Below are positions 45,201 to 57,267 of a DNA stretch of 64,000 nucleotides, piece by piece. The DNA is from Kalmusia sp. IMI 367209. Lineage: Eukaryota; Ascomycota; Dothideomycetes; Pleosporales; Didymosphaeriaceae. The notes under the pieces were generated by a model. The model made no database searches. It was not told the DNA's origin and was given only the letters and a program-made list of their open reading frames with translations. The translations under genes were made by a program, and so were the position numbers. The stretch's first letter is position 1. Each line of letters begins with the position of its first letter. The stretch lies in assembly GCA_027946365.1 (NCBI GenBank), contig JAPEUQ010000007.1, forward strand, positions 434,001-498,000, given 5' to 3'.

Positions 45201-47581
45201 ATGGCGAAGGGACCAGCAGTTGTCATTGTCGCGCGGTATGCAGATTCACCCCCACGCCACACCCGTTCTTCGCGTTATTCTCTTGCTAACACCCACCACC
45301 TAGGCACGGCGCCCGCCTCGACGCCGCTGACAAACAATGGCATCTTACCTCACCCACGCCATACGATCCCCCTCTCACATACGGCGGCTGGGCCCAAGGA
45401 AAGGCACTCGGCCTCCGCATTGCTTCTCTCCTTCATGCGCGTGAGAACGAGAAGAAGGAAGAGTCCAAGGACGACGTGGATGCAGACCTCGCACCCCCTA
45501 ACTTCGACACGCTGGACACGGGCAAGAACGGCAAGAGCTTAAATGGGACCCCCTCGGGGGTGAAGAAGCGGAAGCAGAAGATCATAATACACTCGAGTCC
45601 CTTCCTAAGATGCGTCCAGACGAGCACTGCCATCGCAGCTGGCATCTCCCAGTTTAAGCCTCCACCTCCAACAAGCACAAAATTAAAGGTCCCACAGCCG
45701 TCGAAAGAGAAGAGTCCTTTATCAGGTTCCCTATTGACCTCTCCTGCCGTACAGCCTGTACGCGGTCGGGAGCCAAAGAGGTCTCAGCAAGAGTTAGCTG
45801 CCAATGGCTTCACCGCCGGGTGGCTGCGATTGACGAATCCTGAGGTAAATTCGAAGCCGTATGTTGGACCAGAGAAGGTTTTGTTGCGGATCGATGCCTT
45901 TTTAGGCGAATGGCTGTCCCCAGACTATTACGAGGACATTACACCCCCGCCAAATTCTACCATGATGGTCGCAGGTGCGAAAGCGGATCTTTTGAGAAGG
46001 AGTGATTATGTTGAAGCGCCGCCCAAGGCACCTAGCAGTCAAGGCCACTTTCCTGGCGGATGGGCTAGGAGCAATACACCAGCTGCGGTCAACGGCCGGG
46101 CAAACAGCCGTAAAAACACCGGAGATGTTCCATTCGCTGCTATGGGAAGCTTAGCACAGGCACTACCCCATCGTGAGCGTTCAAGCAGCCAAGGGAGCTT
46201 GACTAGGCAGCGATCGAGATCGCAAGACCCTCACGGTCCAGTCGAGCTGACAGCACCGCATAAACTACACAGTCACCTTTACGATGCGCCAAGTCCATCG
46301 TACGCCGTTTCGCCATCAGATCCAATACCCAGGGGGTATTTCAATCACGCTCGAGATGCTTGCGTCAAAGTCGACTTCCAATGGGACAGTATGCGGGAGC
46401 CGCAACTATGGGGCGATGGCGGCGAATTCGGCGATGAGTGGAGCACCATGCATAAGCGGTTTCGCAGGGGACTCGCAGGCATGATGCAATGGTACAGAGA
46501 GCATGGTACGAAAAACACGCCACCCCAGGACTTGTTCCCTGGCTTCACATTTTCCGAGCGCACTTCTGGCCCGAAACCTACTGCAGTCAATTCGGTACCG
46601 AAAGTCAACGGTGAAGAGGAGGACGAGGAGGAACTTGTATTGGTGTTGGTGACACATGGCGCGGGCTGCAATGCACTGCTCGGTGCTATTTCGAACCAGC
46701 CGGTGCTCATGGACGTCGGACTCGCAGCATTGTCCATGGCTGTTGTGAGAGATGTGCCGCGGAGATCTTCATCAACAATATACGCTCGAAGATCATCAGT
46801 CGTAGATCCGGGCATGGCGGACACGTATGAGATGAAGTTGCTCGCCTCTGTCGACCATCTCCGCCCAGGCGTTGACCCGTCAAAACTCCCACAAGCTCAA
46901 TCCCCGGCAACACTTGCCAGCCCATCTGTCGACTATCGCCGCCGTTTAAAAACAAGCAACACGAGCACTCCCATCAATCAGATCGATTCACCGTCCTCGC
47001 TCGATTCTCCTTCGGTGCGTGGATGGAACAGCTCGCTTGGCAGCGTGCGACGGACCTCTACTCAGGGCTCCGGCTCGAACATCTGGTCGAGCAATACGAG
47101 TGGCTCCGCGTCTCCGAGCGCCAGCTCCGGTCTCTGGGGGTCCAGTCTGCGTTCCATCTCCTTCAACGAAACACCCGACGGCCGCGCAAGCCCGGGCGCC
47201 GACATGGTGGAGATTTTCCAGAACTCGCATCCGAAGCCTACATCAAACGCCATCTACACCCAAGCTCCTCCGAAGACGACTCCCATCCCCGCTGTAGATG
47301 GTTCTACCTCGCCCAAGAGCGGCCCCATAACAGGCAACGGGCAAGTTCCCCCCGTGAACGGAAACGAAGACAACGAGAAGCACGACGAAGTCGCCCCGCT
47401 GAAGAGTCCGAGACTGCCTAGTGCAGCGGGCAAGACGGACGCTCCAGGCGGGGGCGGTCTCTGGGCAGGTGCAAAGACGCAGACAGCGAGCTATGGGCTG
47501 TGGGGACCGCCGCGGTTGGAGGAAGTGTACGAGCACGGAAGGGGCCCGAAGAGGCGGTGGACCATGACGGAGAGGGAGTAG
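45201..47581 (+). CDS. Histidine-phosphatase superfamily (phosphoglycerate-mutase-like) protein
   Basis: Exon 1 is 45201-45235 and exon 2 is 45304-47581, with a 68-nt intron (GTATGC...CTAG) that splits the Arg codon of the catalytic RHG motif. The product is 770 aa. Residues 8-17 give VVIVARHGAR, the phosphohistidine motif. Conserved TYGGWAQGKALG and HSSPFLRCVQT (second catalytic Arg) follow, and VTHGAGCNALLG is the second catalytic His far downstream near residue 395. Long Ser/Pro-rich insertions between the catalytic halves and a disordered C-terminal 300 residues make it much larger than canonical mutases of about 250 aa. The family acts on phosphate esters; the substrate is unknown and it is unlikely to be the glycolytic enzyme. 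Its orthologues appear to be common in filamentous ascomycetes. Confidence 0.9.
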
Positions 47582-50500
47582 GCACCTCCCTCACAATTAC
47601 GAAAGGCATTTTTATCACGGCGCTGCGTAACGAGCATATAGCGATGGAATATTTCTACCACTTTTTCACACGAGTACGAAAAATGCGATTAGCGAAGGAG
47701 TGATTTTTAATTAGGCATTTTAGGCGGCGAGAGGCTTTTGTGTGAGGAAGGACAGGTGTGCGATTATCTACCTTCTTCTCCTTTCCCCTCACCTATTCTT
47801 CGGATGAGAGTCAAGGAACTGTAGGGTTGCGTTATAGTTCTACATACTACTTCGCAAAAATATCATCCCTCTGTGCTCTGTTGCTGTTCTGGCCATGCGG
47901 CTGAAGCAAGCCTTGCTGCCTGGACATCCCTTTGCGAATGGAAGTTGTGCCGTAGCTGTGCAGACTTGTATGCCGACTTTGTCTAGTGTCAGCGCGAGAC
48001 CTTGTGCGCGTGTAGCGTTGAAGACTTTGCCACGATGGTGGGTGGTATGGGTGCGCAAAGATGTACATCACCACCATACAAATATCACCCCGCATATGTC
48101 CTCCACTGTGGTGTTTCGCACCGACGTCTTCAAATTCGAAGCTTGGTAATTTTTGTATCCAGGCGCGCAGCCGTGCGGACGTAGAACAAGAAAGCCTGCA
48201 TCTTATACACAGCGAGAAGAAGCGCAGCACACATAACGCTCACTGACATTGGGCTTTTGCCATTAGCCAGCGCGGAGCAGGGGTGGACATAAAACTCTTT
48301 GTCTGGTTTTTAGACAGGCGCTTCTTCACACGTGAATTTGATCGTCTTGCAATTGGATCTTGAAGAGGACCTGGTGGGACAGACATGCTGTGTCTTCGTC
48401 CTGCATTTTAGAGAGCCGGCCGACTTGCATGGAAGAAATTTTCCACACTTTGTGGGATGGTAGACAGAGCGGGAGAGGGGGGGAGACATAATGCACCATT
48501 TGGGCCCTTTTGGGAGGACGGGCGGGCGGGCATAATATCCCTTCTTGAAGGGTTTTAGAGGAGAGAAGGGAGATGTCATCTTGGATGGGCAAGTTTTGGA
48601 CAGGCGTTCTCCACACTTTCTTTGGATCTTAATTTTCAAGAGGAGAAGACGGAGAGTGTGCGAATGTGTGTGCGTATTTGTGTGTGTTCCTGAGATGGTG
48701 CGCACGTTTTAGGTTAAATGCTTTGTCGATTGTTTGGTAGAGGCGGAAGCGGAGAGAGACATGTTCTTTTTCCATGTCCGTTTTAAGAGGACGGGTAGGT
48801 AGTGTAGTGTCCTCCGTCAAAGCTTGTTGGGGAAGAAGGGGGAGACGGCATTTCAAGATAGTGTGTATTGGTGGGAAGATCTATATAAGTAGATCGTCGC
48901 TGACGTTACAATGGTAGGAGGAGATAGGATTTTGTGATGAAGTCTATGGTTAACATCGGGGTTTGCAGGAAGAAGGGGCCACGGAGACATTGGTATGTTG
49001 TTGACGCCTTAATCAACGGTCTCCATTGTCATACCTCTCATGACTCCAAATCCTAGGAACAAGAGCACGGTTCTTGTTTAGTGAATGTCTTGCATGTCCC
49101 AGTTTGTAGCGCTATTTGGTAGAAGCGTACACAGGAAAGAGACATAGCACAAATCTTAGGTCATTTTTAGACAAAAATGGTCTCCGTAGCATTGTTATGG
49201 TAAATTTCGGAGGAAGAAAGGGAGGAGAAGATATATCGCAAGGCGAGTGGACTCCGAAGCAGCCTCCATTTCGGAATTCGAAATTGCATTTTGGAGAGGC
49301 GAAAGGATATTCTTGGAGACATTCTGAAATTATAGACAGACGCACCCCATATAACCTCTGTCATGGATGAATTTAGATAAACAGTTTCAGTTTCGATCTA
49401 ATTATTCGCTGGACTTTTCTCCATAGCAAGAGTAAACAAAGAGACTCTCGAGACTTCGTCTTTGGATTCGGATAGTTGGGCCTCATAGCATTTGCCTGGA
49501 GGAATCCAAGTCAAAGTGAAAAGAGTAGGAGAGATATGGCCATCGCAAAGAGAAGTATAGATAGGGCGTCCCCATGCAAGTTTGAGTATTAGAGTCCAAG
49601 GTTGGGAAGGTCTCTACCGACAAAAACATGACTCGATATCCAATACGTTTTGGGGATCTCTTGAGGACAAGTCAAAGGGGAGGGTTCACAATGCATCGTC
49701 GAAGGGAATTCATATTCAGATACTCATCAGGTTAATGTAGAGTCAAGTAAGGGTCCCCTATCTCTCGTGTTCTTCGTAAATACCGGCAAATACTTTTGTA
49801 TCTTGTATCGCCAGTAAGGACGAGACAGATGACAGCAGATGACACAGTGTCTCATGACGGGGATGTCTGCTGATCATCGCGAAAATTCGTCGACCAAAAG
49901 CAGATTATGTTGCTCAATAAAGTGCAGTAAAGGGATCTGCAGAAATCCATGCATTAGTGTATCACCAATTTCCGGACTCGAGATTATACAGATGCGGCAA
50001 TATATGAAGCGTCCGAACGCTGCAAGACAAGAAACTTCTTGTGACTTCTAGCACCTTGGTGCTGAGGGACAGGGCAATATGTAAACAATGGAATGCTTTT
50101 GATAAGACGAAAGAAAATCGCCTGCACAATGCAAAGGTCTTCTTGGCCTAAGCTCGAGCTACAAGCAAAAGCATATTTTGTGAGAATTTCAAAGACAAGG
50201 AAACTTCTTCAAGATATTCGCCAAATCCTTGTTACGAATTTGATATAATTGGAGTGCCATAGTCTTCTTATCGTCCTCGCGGTGTTTAATTGTTGCTCCA
50301 GGGCCGCTAATGGCAAATGTTTTAGGGACATAACACCACAACACATCTGGAGGAACGCCTAAACTTTTGACTACAGTCATGAGAAGAAGATGCCACTGCT
50401 ATTCCTTTTATGATTCTCTCGCTACCACCATGACTGGCTACAGAATCCTTGTTTCATCCCTTTGGGACTGTGTACAGATAAACATCTTTCGTGAAGCAAG

Positions 50501-52416
50501 TCGTCGATCTTCATTGTGCCTAGCAGACTGGAAGATCGGGTAAATGTCCTATGTTGAGTCACTTTACCGCCCACGATAATTATACATAGCCTGTTCACCA
50601 CGTCACAATAAATAATGTTGTGGTCTTTTTTTGTTACTTCATTTCAATGCTTTTAGCAGCGAGTTGAAAGGTGTGCATTTATCTGGCCAGGCCGATAGGC
50701 AGGTTTCATAACTCGCAGCTCCAAACCTGTCACATGACAATAAACAAAGGTCATTTTGTAGGTTCCCAATTCTCGTCTAGATAACTGGATGCATACTTGC
50801 TTTTCCATATATCAGCCTTCGATTCCTCCATGTATTCGTTGTGTTACGTGTTAGAGAGAGCATAGGTCGCGCCACATAGACTCGTAGCACACAAATTTTG
50901 GAGAAGATCAAGCACACAGACATAGACCCTGTGAATTGGCTATTCGAGTAGTGCGGAGCACATGAGACATGCAATTGTGTCTTGTGATTTGGGAAAGGTG
51001 AAGATCTCATTTCAACATGTTCTCGAGATTTCAGTGCGCAGCTCAGTCGTCATGATTGTGTGGTTGCCCAGAAGATTTGATACTGATGTCTTATACTCGC
51101 AGGCTCGCCACGAAAAGCAAGTCAGTTTCTAATAACCATGCGATACCTCGGGCTCCGTGCAAGTTGAAGCGAAAAATAACACCAGCGCCATCATGACCCA
51201 TTCGGTTGGTTTTTCGAGCAGCGCGAGTAGGCAAGCATTCATGGTCGTTGCTTTCATTTTAAGATAGGAAATTATAATCCATAATAAAGGTGGAAAGACA
51301 AGAACATCAACTTTGCCTTATTCCTATCCGAACCAGCACAAACAAGCACACATGAAATGGCCCTTGTAGCGCTTTGAGGAACCATAGCACAGAGCCTTCG
51401 CAGTGGGGAACAAGTTTAAGCAGTAGTTCACATTGCTGAATTTCAAAGTATCAAGTGGACAAACGCAGAACCGGGATTATCGTCCTTTTGGATAATTTTC
51501 AAACAACGCAAGCGCACAATAATACGCTCATACGCTCGTTTTTTCTATAGGAGAATACACTCCCCATCGAAGAAATCATCGATGTTTTGTTAGCACCGAC
51601 AGAGCGTACAGCCGAGGAACTCTATTATACGACGCATATGATTTCGGTTTCCGAAGTACACTATTCCGTATGCAAGTTCGCGTAAATACGTAGTTCCCAA
51701 GGGAGGAAATGAAGTCCTCAGTAGACGTGTTCGAGTGGCCCGCAACAACATGCATCAGTCACCTCCACTGTCGAGAGTGCTGAGGATTCTATCGTACTTC
51801 CTAAATGCATGGATCCGTAGAAAAACGATCTATGGGCGCCAGCGGAGCACAACAAGGCATAATTAAACCGTTCCCTAATTTTGCAAGACACATTAAAAGG
51901 GTTGGATTCGTTTTAGAAAAATAGCATTAGCTTGTTCAAGTCCTTCGTTTGGGAGAGACGTAGAAGGTCCACGATATCCTTGAGATCTTTTTTAGTTTCC
52001 ATAGTTGGATGTAGAGGATAAGCGTGGAGGTTGCTTAAGGGCCTTGTATACTTCACTGCTTCGATCTAATTCAATGTGACATATCACGTGTTGTCAAGCG
52101 TAGAACATGCCGAAAGCTGCTCGCAAGCCCATGGGCTGTGACAGAAGGTGGAAATATTGAGTCAATTGAACAATAATGTAGGAACGATATGCATTAGATT
52201 TTAAGCGTGTCATTTTCTATACCATCATTATACCGTGCGATCCTGTTCAAGCGGCCGTAAGGTTTTACACGCAGCCTCTCGACAATCCTCCATCTTCCAA
52301 ACGAGGTACCGAGAAAGCGCCAATATGTCCACCCACGCCAAAGTCGACCACAATACAAAAAGAGACCCAAATTACTTTTCTTTCATCCGTGAAGTCTATC
52401 CTGACTCATCGACGCC
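47582..52416. other. 4.8 kb gene desert
   Basis: No frame above about 130 codons and none with splice-compatible continuation. Its first part (48.3-49.4 kb) contains purine-rich degenerate repeats; the remainder looks like unconstrained sequence. A 63-codon minus-strand frame at 50189-50380 has a protein-like composition but no recognisable partner. Confidence 0.55.
48300..49345 (+). repeat. Degenerate purine-rich repeat array
   Basis: GGTAGA followed 20-24 bases later by GAGACAT occurs at 48459, 48736 and 49118. TTTT(A/G)GACAGGCG followed by a TTCNCAC word occurs at 48308 and 48593. GGAAGAAGGGGG-type words precede GAGAC or similar at 48830, 48967 and 49209. The order and spacing are irregular, so this is a decayed array, not a clean satellite. 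Confidence 0.45.
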
Positions 52417-55400
52417 TCACAACCCCGATGTTTCACCCATGCCAAGATCTAGATCTAGGTCCATGTCCATGTTGAAAGTTAGGTCGGCATCGTCCCATGC
52501 CATCATCTGCGTGTTATCCGCACCGCTGAAATCCAGATCCCCAAAGCCCGATGATGTGACAGGCAAGCTTGATCCGAACCCTGCCGTCGTCGCGGCGATA
52601 TCGAAGCCCGACCCCGCAGCGCTGAACGCAGGGAAACCGAAGTCGCCCTCGATAGGCTCACCGGCTGCATTGCACGACATCTCGTTGATAGGCGTCATGA
52701 AGGACTCGAGGCCTTTCGAGACAGGTGCAGAGGTAGTGCGGATTTCACCGTCGTCGCCAATGCAAAGACCGCCTACGCCGGTGCCTGGGAAGTCTTCCAT
52801 GGCTGCGTTCAAGCCTGAGAAATCGGCGAATGAGGTAAGCGGAATATTGGAGGCACCTGACGTGGTAGCAGACGTGGTAAGTCCAGGCATGTGCGTGATG
52901 GGGACAGACATCTGACCCGCTTGTTGTAAGGCCATGCTACCAGCCAAGGTGCACTCGAACGCACGTGCGCGTGCTACGGGGTCGTTGAAGTTCTTGCTGA
53001 TACAATTGAAATGATTGAGGTTGAAGCTTTGGTCAAGCCGTGCATTGTGTCCCAAGCCTAGATCTTCCAAAACCTCGTGCTGGGAGATCGAGTTTGAGAC
53101 TGGTCCAGTCACCTCTAAGCCGTGCGCTTTCCGGAAAAGGTTGAGCCACTCCGGGTTATCGGCGGCCGTTTGGTGCCATGGATCATCCTCGTCGTACAAA
53201 ATGAGTCGGGCCTCGCTCTGTAACATTTCGTCCGTGACGGACCCAGCCCCGTGTTTTTCTATGTGCTCACGTGCGAAGCGACCAAGGCGAAGGGTGAGTA
53301 TTTCCCAGCAAGTTGCGTAAGGATGAGGGGACCGGTTCGGTGACGTTCCTGTGTGAGGTGAAGGATTTTGTGTTGTATCCGCGCTTGCGGAGTCGTCTAC
53401 CCGAAAGTCTTTTGTCATTGGCGAAGCATTCAACTCGTTAGGTAGTAGGACCTCAAGGTCAACGTCCCCAATGCGCAGCGAGGGGTGTTTCATTGATGAT
53501 GAGTTCGTGGCCGAAAATGGAAAGGGCGATTTGCTCTCGTTCGCAATCAAGTACGGTGGCATGGCATTGGTAACGTGCTGGGCGACATGCGGGTCAAGAC
53601 CCCTGCAGCCCTTCCAGTTCTTCATCGTTGCTCCATTGCGGAACTCCTTGGCGAGATGATCGCAACGATCCTGCCATTTTTCGAACGTCTGGTCACAGAA
53701 ACCGCAGCGAGAGTTGATAACCTGAACCTCTGCTTTCCAAGCCTCCATGCTTGGGGTCATCTTGCAACCGTGCCTGTGACCAAAAGTCAGCATGAGCTTC
53801 AACAATCAAAGTAACCCTTGACTGTGACAATACGAAGATTTGCTTACATCAAACGGAGATGCTGCCTCAAGTGATCTTTACGGTAGAAGGTCCGGGCTTC
53901 CATGCCCTTCTCCTCGCACGCTCGATGATTGTGAGACTCTAGATGCGCACTGCTAGGGTTGATTTCATCGCAGTAGACACACTTTCGTTGTCCGGAAGAA
54001 GAGCATGTGATCACGTCACCAAGAGGAGCGCATATCCACTTCTCGAGAGAAAGGTGTAGCGATTTCTCATGACGCGTCCAATCATACTTAGATTTGAAGC
54101 GATCAATACAGAAGGTACCTACAAAGAATTGACGCGTTAGTGATGGTTCAAAACTTGAATAAGTCTAGAAACGGAGGTCTCTTACATTGAAAAAGCCGGG
54201 CTCCATCCTCAAGGTCAAGCTTTGGCGCTCGGGTGGGCATACGTCGTCGCCTACGCCTCTCTTTTGACTTCAAGCTGCTAAACGAACCAAGAGAGTGTCG
54301 CGAGCTGTGTGAGTAAGCGGCAGAGCTGTGCGAGCCAAGAGATCCCGACGAAAGGATAGTCAGGCCAGTCTCCAAAGAGGTAGTAGAGGGCGCGCGGAAA
54401 ACGGAGAAACTACCAGTGCTGTCGTTAGAGTTCTCTTTCCTGTAGCTGCTGGCAGCACTGTGCGGATTATCGTCAGGGAAGTCGAAAGTCTCAACGTTGG
54501 CAGCGATAGCCTGCATAGGAGCCGGTTCGTTTTCAGGGGGAGAGTGCTTCCATCGCTCGAACGGATCTGTTGCGAGTTAACCCATACACTCTTGCTGTTG
54601 TACGGTTGGAGCGGGCGCATGCTGGCTCCAACCATTCAGACGGTACTTGAAGAACCGCCCCTTGCCGATCAAGGTAGAGTTAGGTGAGGTATACGTACTG
54701 AGGGACTCCCATGTTCGACCTGGCGGAATGTTCACAGGTTCTGTTGATGGCCGAATACTTGGCGATGAACTTCGCTTCGGTCGAGCCTTATGCCTTCGCC
54801 TCGTGTTCGCCATCCAGTTAGAAATTTGGCTCAGAGTGAGGCCAGTCTGCTGAGCCAACATCTCCTTCTGTTCTTCACTCGGGTAGGGGTGGTCGATGTG
54901 TGCAATCATCCAGTCTTTCAGGATCTTTACGGCGGCACGTGGGAAACGGGCAGCAGCGGCACCCTTCTTCGGCGCCGACTTGTCTTCTGTTTCATCTTCT
55001 TCAATTGGACCTTGGTGGCCCAGACAGCGCATTACTTTCTTGCCTGTGAAACCTCCAAAGGTCCTTTCACTAACTTCGGCCACGCTATGCAAAGTGTCTA
55101 AGGCGGTCCTTTTCATTTGCATAGGCATCTGCTCTGGGTTGTTGAAGCTGCAGGGTCGGAACAAGGCATTGCACGGTGAGCAACCTGAATTCTTTCCTTT
55201 GCCAGAGTCATAGATGAAGCACTCTAAGGACTTCGATCGACAGTATGTGCAAGGATTTGCCGGTTTCTGATATCTTGGAAGCCTGGACAACCATGAGCAT
55301 AACATTAAGCATGATGTATGTTCTGTGATACTCACCAACTCGAGAAGTCGGTGTTGAATTCCTCTGCGGGGGCGACTTCATCAGTAAGCGTATCTGGAAG

Positions 55401-55876
55401 TGATACGTCCTGGTTGAAAGCTGCACAGAGGCATCTGGGGTTTGTCAGTACTATATCAAACGACAGACACCCTTTGTTTCGGATATGGATAATCTTCAAA
55501 GAAACAAATGTATATATATTTGAAGAACATGTGTCCGGTGTAAAGGCCTAACCGAGTTCAGACGATGCCGGAGAGAATCCTGAGCTGTGGCATGATATGT
55601 GTGTTGAACATTGTTCCAGAATGCTTAGAATCCGGGACTCTTATCGAGATGTACAACGAGGAGAAGGAATCATGTTGCAATGGTAGAGACCGAGAGGGAT
55701 ATTGTGACTTACCCTTCATCGTCTTCCTGACCATGAGCGGGACACCCGACCCGATGTTTGCCAGCTCGAGACGCCGGACGACTAACCTCTGGAGAGTTCA
55801 GTGACTCAATCATGTTTGAAGCCTCTCCAAAATCGAAGAATTGGGCCATATCCGAGGAGACGTTGGGCGTAGCCAT
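52417..55876 (-). CDS. Homeodomain and C2H2 zinc-finger transcription factor
   Basis: Six exons inferred: 55876-55713, 55434-55336, 55282-54699, 54566-54186, 54118-53848 and 53773-52417 (introns 278, 53, 132, 67 and 74 nt). The product is 951 aa. Near residues 95-130 six cysteines have exactly the C-x2-C-x6-C-x12-C-x2-C-x6-C spacing of a Zn2Cys6-type cluster. A TALE-class homeodomain follows (three-residue PYP loop extension; recognition helix SQISNWMANTRRRHKA). C2H2-like fingers come next (FQCTFCIDRFKSKYDWTRH...; KCVYCDEI...; SRCGFCDQTF...). The C-terminal 250 residues are acidic and Gly/Ser-rich, ending DMDLDLDLGMGE, a likely activation region. It is nuclear and DNA-binding; similar homeobox-C2H2 proteins are annotated in Aspergilli. 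The 278-nt first intron is long for this genome and is the least certain junction. Confidence 0.88.
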
Positions 55877-56564
55877 GATGATAGTGCTCTGCGTAGTCCA
55901 AGCACACGAGCGGAATTGGTATGGCAATGCGCCCTTCAGAGGAAGCACGCCCTCCGCAATTGCGAAATTGATGACAGGGCGCTAAAGGAAAGTCTGAAGC
56001 ATGGAAGAGATGTCGAGTGTTGCGTGCAACGCAGATAAGAAAAGAGTTCTGGATCAGAGTCACAGCTGGGCTTGGATTAGCAAGCTAGGCTCCTTAGGGC
56101 TGAGAAACGACAACCGCAGGGCGTGGAATTGACATGCGGTCTGTGCGGAGGTCTAGGGTGTGGAGTTGGCGGATCTGATGGTTTTTTTCACCGGCCGTCG
56201 GCACCAGTCACGCCGCATTGTTTCCGCTGAGTCAGAGTGCTATTCGTACGAAATAATGGCATGCAGCATCATCTTGACTGAAACTTGAGATACATTTCTC
56301 TGGATATGGACAGACACAAGAAGTATCGAGAGCGCATCCGATTCCAACATGTCTTTGCCTTCTTGCCTTGGCGTCCATTGGAACGTCCGCACTTCTCGCC
56401 GTGAGGCCGTAGTGAGAATCGCGAAGTCATTTCGATGTATATGTATTTTATCGCTGTCCCCACCCCATCCGAAAACTAGCTAAACATGGCAGATGTTCGG
56501 CTGACAAACTCCACCAGCGCCCCTCCTGTTTCCCTCCGATTCGCTCACCAATCTCACGGGGTCT

Positions 56565-56605
56565 CTCCAGACCACGCGTTAGCAACCCCAAAGCGTGGTC
56601 TGGAG
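56565..56605. repeat. Perfect 13-bp inverted repeat (hairpin)
   Basis: CTCCAGACCACGC at 56565-56577 is exactly reverse-complemented by GCGTGGTCTGGAG at 56593-56605, with a 15-base loop. It lies about 690 bases upstream of the homeodomain-factor start codon. Confidence 0.85.
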
Positions 56606-56979
56606 TAAATCCTTGCGCGCATGGATTCGGCAGGTCTATCCGTCAGCAACATCTGCAAGCAGGGCTACGAAATATCGACGTTGCCTAATTGTAGGCTATA
56701 TACGAGTTCTCGATTACGAATGGGCCTGCCCGTACATCGGAGGTGTGGCTGAGTAATGATGCATCCAGCAACACGAGGAGAACGCGACGCCAGAGGCGGC
56801 TTCAGATATTCTTCCGAAGGATCCATACTAGGCTACCGATCACGTGCAGGACCCCGGCTTAGAAGCTCTCTCCAAATGTCAATAGAATTGGCTACTTACG
56901 AACACGATGGTAATTATATCCTATTCAACTCCCGATCAAAAGAACTTTGAAAGTTTCGCAGATCACTTTCAACAACAAC

Positions 56980-57250
56980 GTCAGTAAGAGTCCACAGTGC
57001 GGACAATTGCCATCAAAGGAATGTTATCCCGTTAAGATTTGGACTTCAATCTCACCATGTTACTATACTAACAGCTTTATCCTGCTCTCCCCCAGCCTCA
57101 CCTACTTTGTCTCTTTCCACCGAAACATCATACAAAATACACCCAAAAAAACCGTCAGTAAGAGCCTACAACATACTTGATAGCACCCACCATCAACAAA
57201 CCCTCACTTCATCCAAGCTACAGATTTCAATTCCACCATGCTGCTCCACC
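56980..57250 (+). repeat. Diverged tandem duplication of about 175 bp
   Basis: CGTCAGTAAGAG occurs at 56980 and 57153, and TCAAT(C)TCCACCATG-type words follow at 57046 and 57227. Both copies continue into a pyrimidine-rich GCCT-rich stretch. Copies are substantially diverged. Confidence 0.5.
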
Positions 57251-57267
57251 ATAGCCTTCTCCTCCGC

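Larger units (their letters stand above)
55877..57267. other. Intergenic with hairpin and diverged duplication
   Basis: Upstream region of the homeodomain gene and 3' region of the next gene. It contains the perfect 13-bp inverted repeat at 56565-56605 and a degenerate direct duplication at 56980-57250. No gene seen. Confidence 0.55.

Noticed and set aside
50189..50380. 63-codon minus-strand frame with protein-like composition in the gene desert
   Set aside because: No start context, neighbouring exon or family could be found; too short to call.
54577..54698. Retention of 54577-54698 as coding sequence in the homeodomain gene
   Set aside because: Reading through ends at a stop before the zinc fingers, whereas splicing from 54699 to 54566 keeps the frame and gives a continuous conserved-looking segment.
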